Source: PALSA-129 sp050014595 (GTDB lineage: Bacteria > Acidobacteriota > Terriglobia > Bryobacterales > Bryobacteraceae). From it: 64,000 nucleotides of DNA. The notes under the pieces are model-generated. The model was given only the letters and a program-made list of their open reading frames with translations, made no database searches and was not told the DNA's origin. Below, piece after piece: positions 62,137 to 64,000 of this stretch. The DNA lies in contig JBEKDA010000025.1 in the NCBI GenBank assembly GCA_050014595.1, positions 75,077 through 139,076 of the forward strand, written 5' to 3'. How positions within the stretch are numbered: the first letter of the stretch is position 1; every line of letters begins with the position of its first letter. Position numbers and translations under genes: made by a program.

Positions 62137-63789
62137 TTACTGGTAAGTCAGGTTCGTCGTAAAACTCCAACCGCCGGAAATGATCCCGATGTCCACCCCT
62201 GACACGGTGAAGTTCTGCGCGTTGGTCGTGTTTCCGACCCGCAAGAAAGAACTCGCGGACACAGTGGAACTCGGCGGTAGCGACAGCAACACCGTGGCGG
62301 GAACCGTGAACTTCCCCGCGGACACGGGAGCCGAGCAATTGAAATAGGATCCGACTGAAGGGCCCGAATTCGCTACCGAGCTTCCGACGATCGAAACGTA
62401 AGTGCCCGGATCGCCGCCGCTCCAGGTGATCGTCGCACCCTGAGAGCGGTTCACGCTTGTGATGCTGCCCTGATTGGTCCAAACCAGAGGAGCCGGGATG
62501 GTAATCTTCGCCCCAACGGGGGCCTTGATATCGGCACTCTCCGGGTCGTTCGGCACATGGTCGAAAGTGAACGTGCCGCCTGTATTGGGGATGAAACCGG
62601 CGGTGAAAACTTTGGAATACAGATAAACGATAGAAGGGTTCGGCACGGTCAGCAGAGCGCTCCCATTCGGACCAGTCACATTCAGCGCGGAGCCAGCATC
62701 CAGGGATGTGCCCAGAGTGAAATTCGGACCGAGGATTGCTCCCGATGCATTGATCCCGTACACCGCGCAGCTTCCTAAAGACGCGCCCAGGCCTGCGAAC
62801 AGACTGCCGGTGAATTTGAAAGCCCCAGGAACGTCGATAAACAGCGCGCTGGCCGACTCGGTCGTGGTCATAGTGGGAGGCGCGCTTGGGGTTAGCCCCG
62901 GAGCCGTGGTCAGGTCTTTGTTCATGGCGATGGTTCCACGGACAAAGAAACCAATATTCGACAAAGTTTGAATCTGGGCGGCGCTCACGCCAAAGATTGG
63001 ATCGGAGCACGTGCGTCCGGTGGCCGCCACCGGAATCGAGGCGAAATTGCTCACAACATTGCCGGTTCGGACCACCAGGGAAACAAAGCAGTCGTGCAAG
63101 CCCGCCGGGACGATCGCGTTGATTTGGTCGAGGCCGGGATAGATCGATCGGCCGTGATAAGTAACCGTGGCAGGCACCCCGCCGATGTCGACTTCGATCG
63201 GAATGTTAGCCAGGTCTTGTGGTGTCTGGAGCTGGGCCTCGTCTCCGGTCACGGGACCCAGTCCAGTTCCCCAGATGGTGATAAATTCTCCAGAATTGAT
63301 GGCGCTGGTAAAGTCCAAAAGCCTGGATGTCGAATCGAACACCGCCGCGGTGGCGTAGCCCGCCCCATTCAGTGTCAGAATGCCAAAGGCACTTGGAACC
63401 ACCTGAATCGGGAACGGCGCGCTGGTCTGACCTTTGTTTGTAACCGTGATCTCGCCATTTCCGACCGGAGTACGGGAAGGCAGAATCGCCGCGGCCTGGC
63501 CCGGCTGCACGTAGTAAAGAATCAGAGGGACGGTCACGCCATTGACCATAACGTTGGCCGAAACCCGGAGGAGCGTGGTGGTTAACGGAACAGACTGAAG
63601 AGGCGTGTAGCCGTCGGCAAGGTTCGTCCCGAAAATATCGAAAATCGAGCCCTGAGCGATGCCATAATTCGGTAAGCCCGGCTGCACAAAGCTGTAGTTA
63701 TTCAGCAACCCTGTAATCACTGGCTGTTGTGCTACAGAGCTTGCTGCAAACATCATCCCCGCCGCGCAAACGCTAAATAAGATCCTCAT
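62137..63789 (-). CDS. Secreted protein with Solibacter-type repeated domains
   Basis: A 550-residue exported protein. The signal peptide is RILFSVCAAGMMFAASSVAQQ. Two copies of the TIGR03437-like arrangement follow (NYGIAQGSIFDIFGTNLAD..., and GYATAAVFDSTSRLLDFTSAINSGEFITIWGTGLGPVTGDEAQ with VTYHGRSIYPGLDQINAIVPAGL). A beta-rich C-terminal region ends it. No enzymatic residues are obvious, so it may be a cell-surface or adhesion module. The ATG at 63789 with AGAGG is chosen; the frame continues upstream as shadow. The hairpin leader is at 63799-63830. Confidence 0.85.
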   Translation of the reverse strand: MRILFSVCAAGMMFAASSVAQQPVITGLLNNYSFVQPGLPNYGIAQGSIFDIFGTNLADGYTPLQSVPLTTTLLRVSANVMVNGVTVPLILYYVQPGQAAAILPSRTPVGNGEITVTNKGQTSAPFPIQVVPSAFGILTLNGAGYATAAVFDSTSRLLDFTSAINSGEFITIWGTGLGPVTGDEAQLQTPQDLANIPIEVDIGGVPATVTYHGRSIYPGLDQINAIVPAGLHDCFVSLVVRTGNVVSNFASIPVAATGRTCSDPIFGVSAAQIQTLSNIGFFVRGTIAMNKDLTTAPGLTPSAPPTMTTTESASALFIDVPGAFKFTGSLFAGLGASLGSCAVYGINASGAILGPNFTLGTSLDAGSALNVTGPNGSALLTVPNPSIVYLYSKVFTAGFIPNTGGTFTFDHVPNDPESADIKAPVGAKITIPAPLVWTNQGSITSVNRSQGATITWSGGDPGTYVSIVGSSVANSGPSVGSYFNCSAPVSAGKFTVPATVLLSLPPSSTVSASSFLRVGNTTNAQNFTVSGVDIGIISGGWSFTTNLTYQ

Positions 63790-63798
63790 CACTACCTC

Positions 63799-63830
63799 TG
63801 GCCAGGATTTCCATTTTGGCTTCCTGGCCA
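63799..63830 (-). promoter_or_regulatory. Conserved hairpin in the secreted-protein leader
   Basis: On the minus strand TGGCCAGGA pairs with TCCTGGCCA (9 bp) around AGCCAAAATGGAAA, followed by GAGG and the ATG at 63789. It is the partner of the element at 56914-56951, sharing GCCAAAA-C/T-GGAAA in the loop with covarying stem bases. Confidence 0.6.
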
Positions 63831-63879
63831 CCATCGATTATACGTCCAACCGTATAAATCGGAGTCGTTTATCTCATTC

Positions 63880-64000
63880 CTACGCCACGCGATCCGCCAC
63901 CAGGCACAGGATCGCAATCGTCGCCGACAACAGCGCGAACCAGTCGCCGAAGCGCGTGTAGACGGTCTTCTCCGCGATGTAGCTGAAGCCGGTGTAGGAC
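63880..64000 (-). CDS. lnt: Probable apolipoprotein N-acyltransferase, C-terminal end
   Basis: The frame is open to the right window edge. The last 39 residues, SYTGFSYIAEKTVYTRFGDWFALLSATIAILCLVADRVA, look like the C-terminus of Lnt, with the YTRxGDWF block before the final membrane helix. Lnt adds the third acyl chain to lipoproteins in the inner membrane. Only the tail is visible, so the call is provisional. Confidence 0.65.
   Translation of the reverse strand, partial: SYTGFSYIAEKTVYTRFGDWFALLSATIAILCLVADRVA

Overview
The window is high-GC DNA that looks like a soil acidobacterium of the Bryobacterales / Candidatus Solibacter type. The pointers are two secreted proteins with Solibacter-type C-terminal modules (the TIGR03437 kind), a large glycine-rich sortilin/BNR-repeat exoprotein, a PEP-CTERM protein, an N-terminal RLNSQKSTGPRSPEGK-type hypothetical protein and many short palindromic repeats. 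Taxonomy is inferred from gene content, not from a marker gene.

Layout. 1-9.1 kb: a hybrid sensor kinase cut by the window edge, a REP-associated transposase between inverted repeats, then minus-strand housekeeping genes rpoN-hpf-rapZ and accB-accC-alr. 9.1-11.1 kb: a PEP-CTERM protein translationally coupled to a secreted protein with an HEVAE motif. 11.4-16.5 kb: a minus-strand glycan assembly cluster (two GT2 enzymes, DUF2304, a TMTC-like membrane protein with TPRs, a GT4). 16.6-23.6 kb: a TolB-like beta-propeller protein, an S53 peptidase, glutamate decarboxylase, a kdpA gene with its middle removed, and two secreted proteins of unknown function. 23.7-27.7 kb: four overlapping genes, in which a truncated TonB-receptor plug is joined in frame to an ABC substrate-binding protein, followed by a histidine kinase and a response regulator. 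27.8-32.7 kb: a threonine dehydratase-like enzyme, the 1178-residue BNR/VPS10-like exoprotein and a BrnA-like antitoxin.

32.8-50.3 kb is the most unusual part: a three-gene Tc (ABC) toxin locus. A 3035-residue TcA-like pore protein is followed one base later by a 2581-residue TcB-TcC fusion. The fusion ends in an RHS core, a long Pro-Val linker and a C-terminal domain carrying a full set of GIY-YIG nuclease-like residues. The next gene resembles Imm26 immunity proteins. Tc toxins are classically anti-insect and do not need immunity, so this looks like a Tc injection machine loaded with a self-toxic nuclease.

50.3-59.8 kb is a worn accessory stretch: relics of a DUF433/DUF5615 toxin-antitoxin pair, a thiolase plus 3-hydroxyacyl-CoA dehydrogenase pair, a decayed tyrosine integrase, a GH10 xylanase, an IS relic, and a 2.4-kb island carrying an AbiEi/AbiEii-type pair. 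The island is bounded by the 3' end of tRNA-Val and a 64-bp copy of it. 59.9-64 kb holds a MoxR ATPase, a YchF-like GTPase, another Solibacter-type secreted protein and the end of a probable apolipoprotein N-acyltransferase gene.

Two secreted-protein genes about 7 kb apart (xylanase and the 550-residue protein) share a hairpin directly upstream of their ribosome binding sites, with compensatory base changes in the stem. It may be a structured leader that has not been described.
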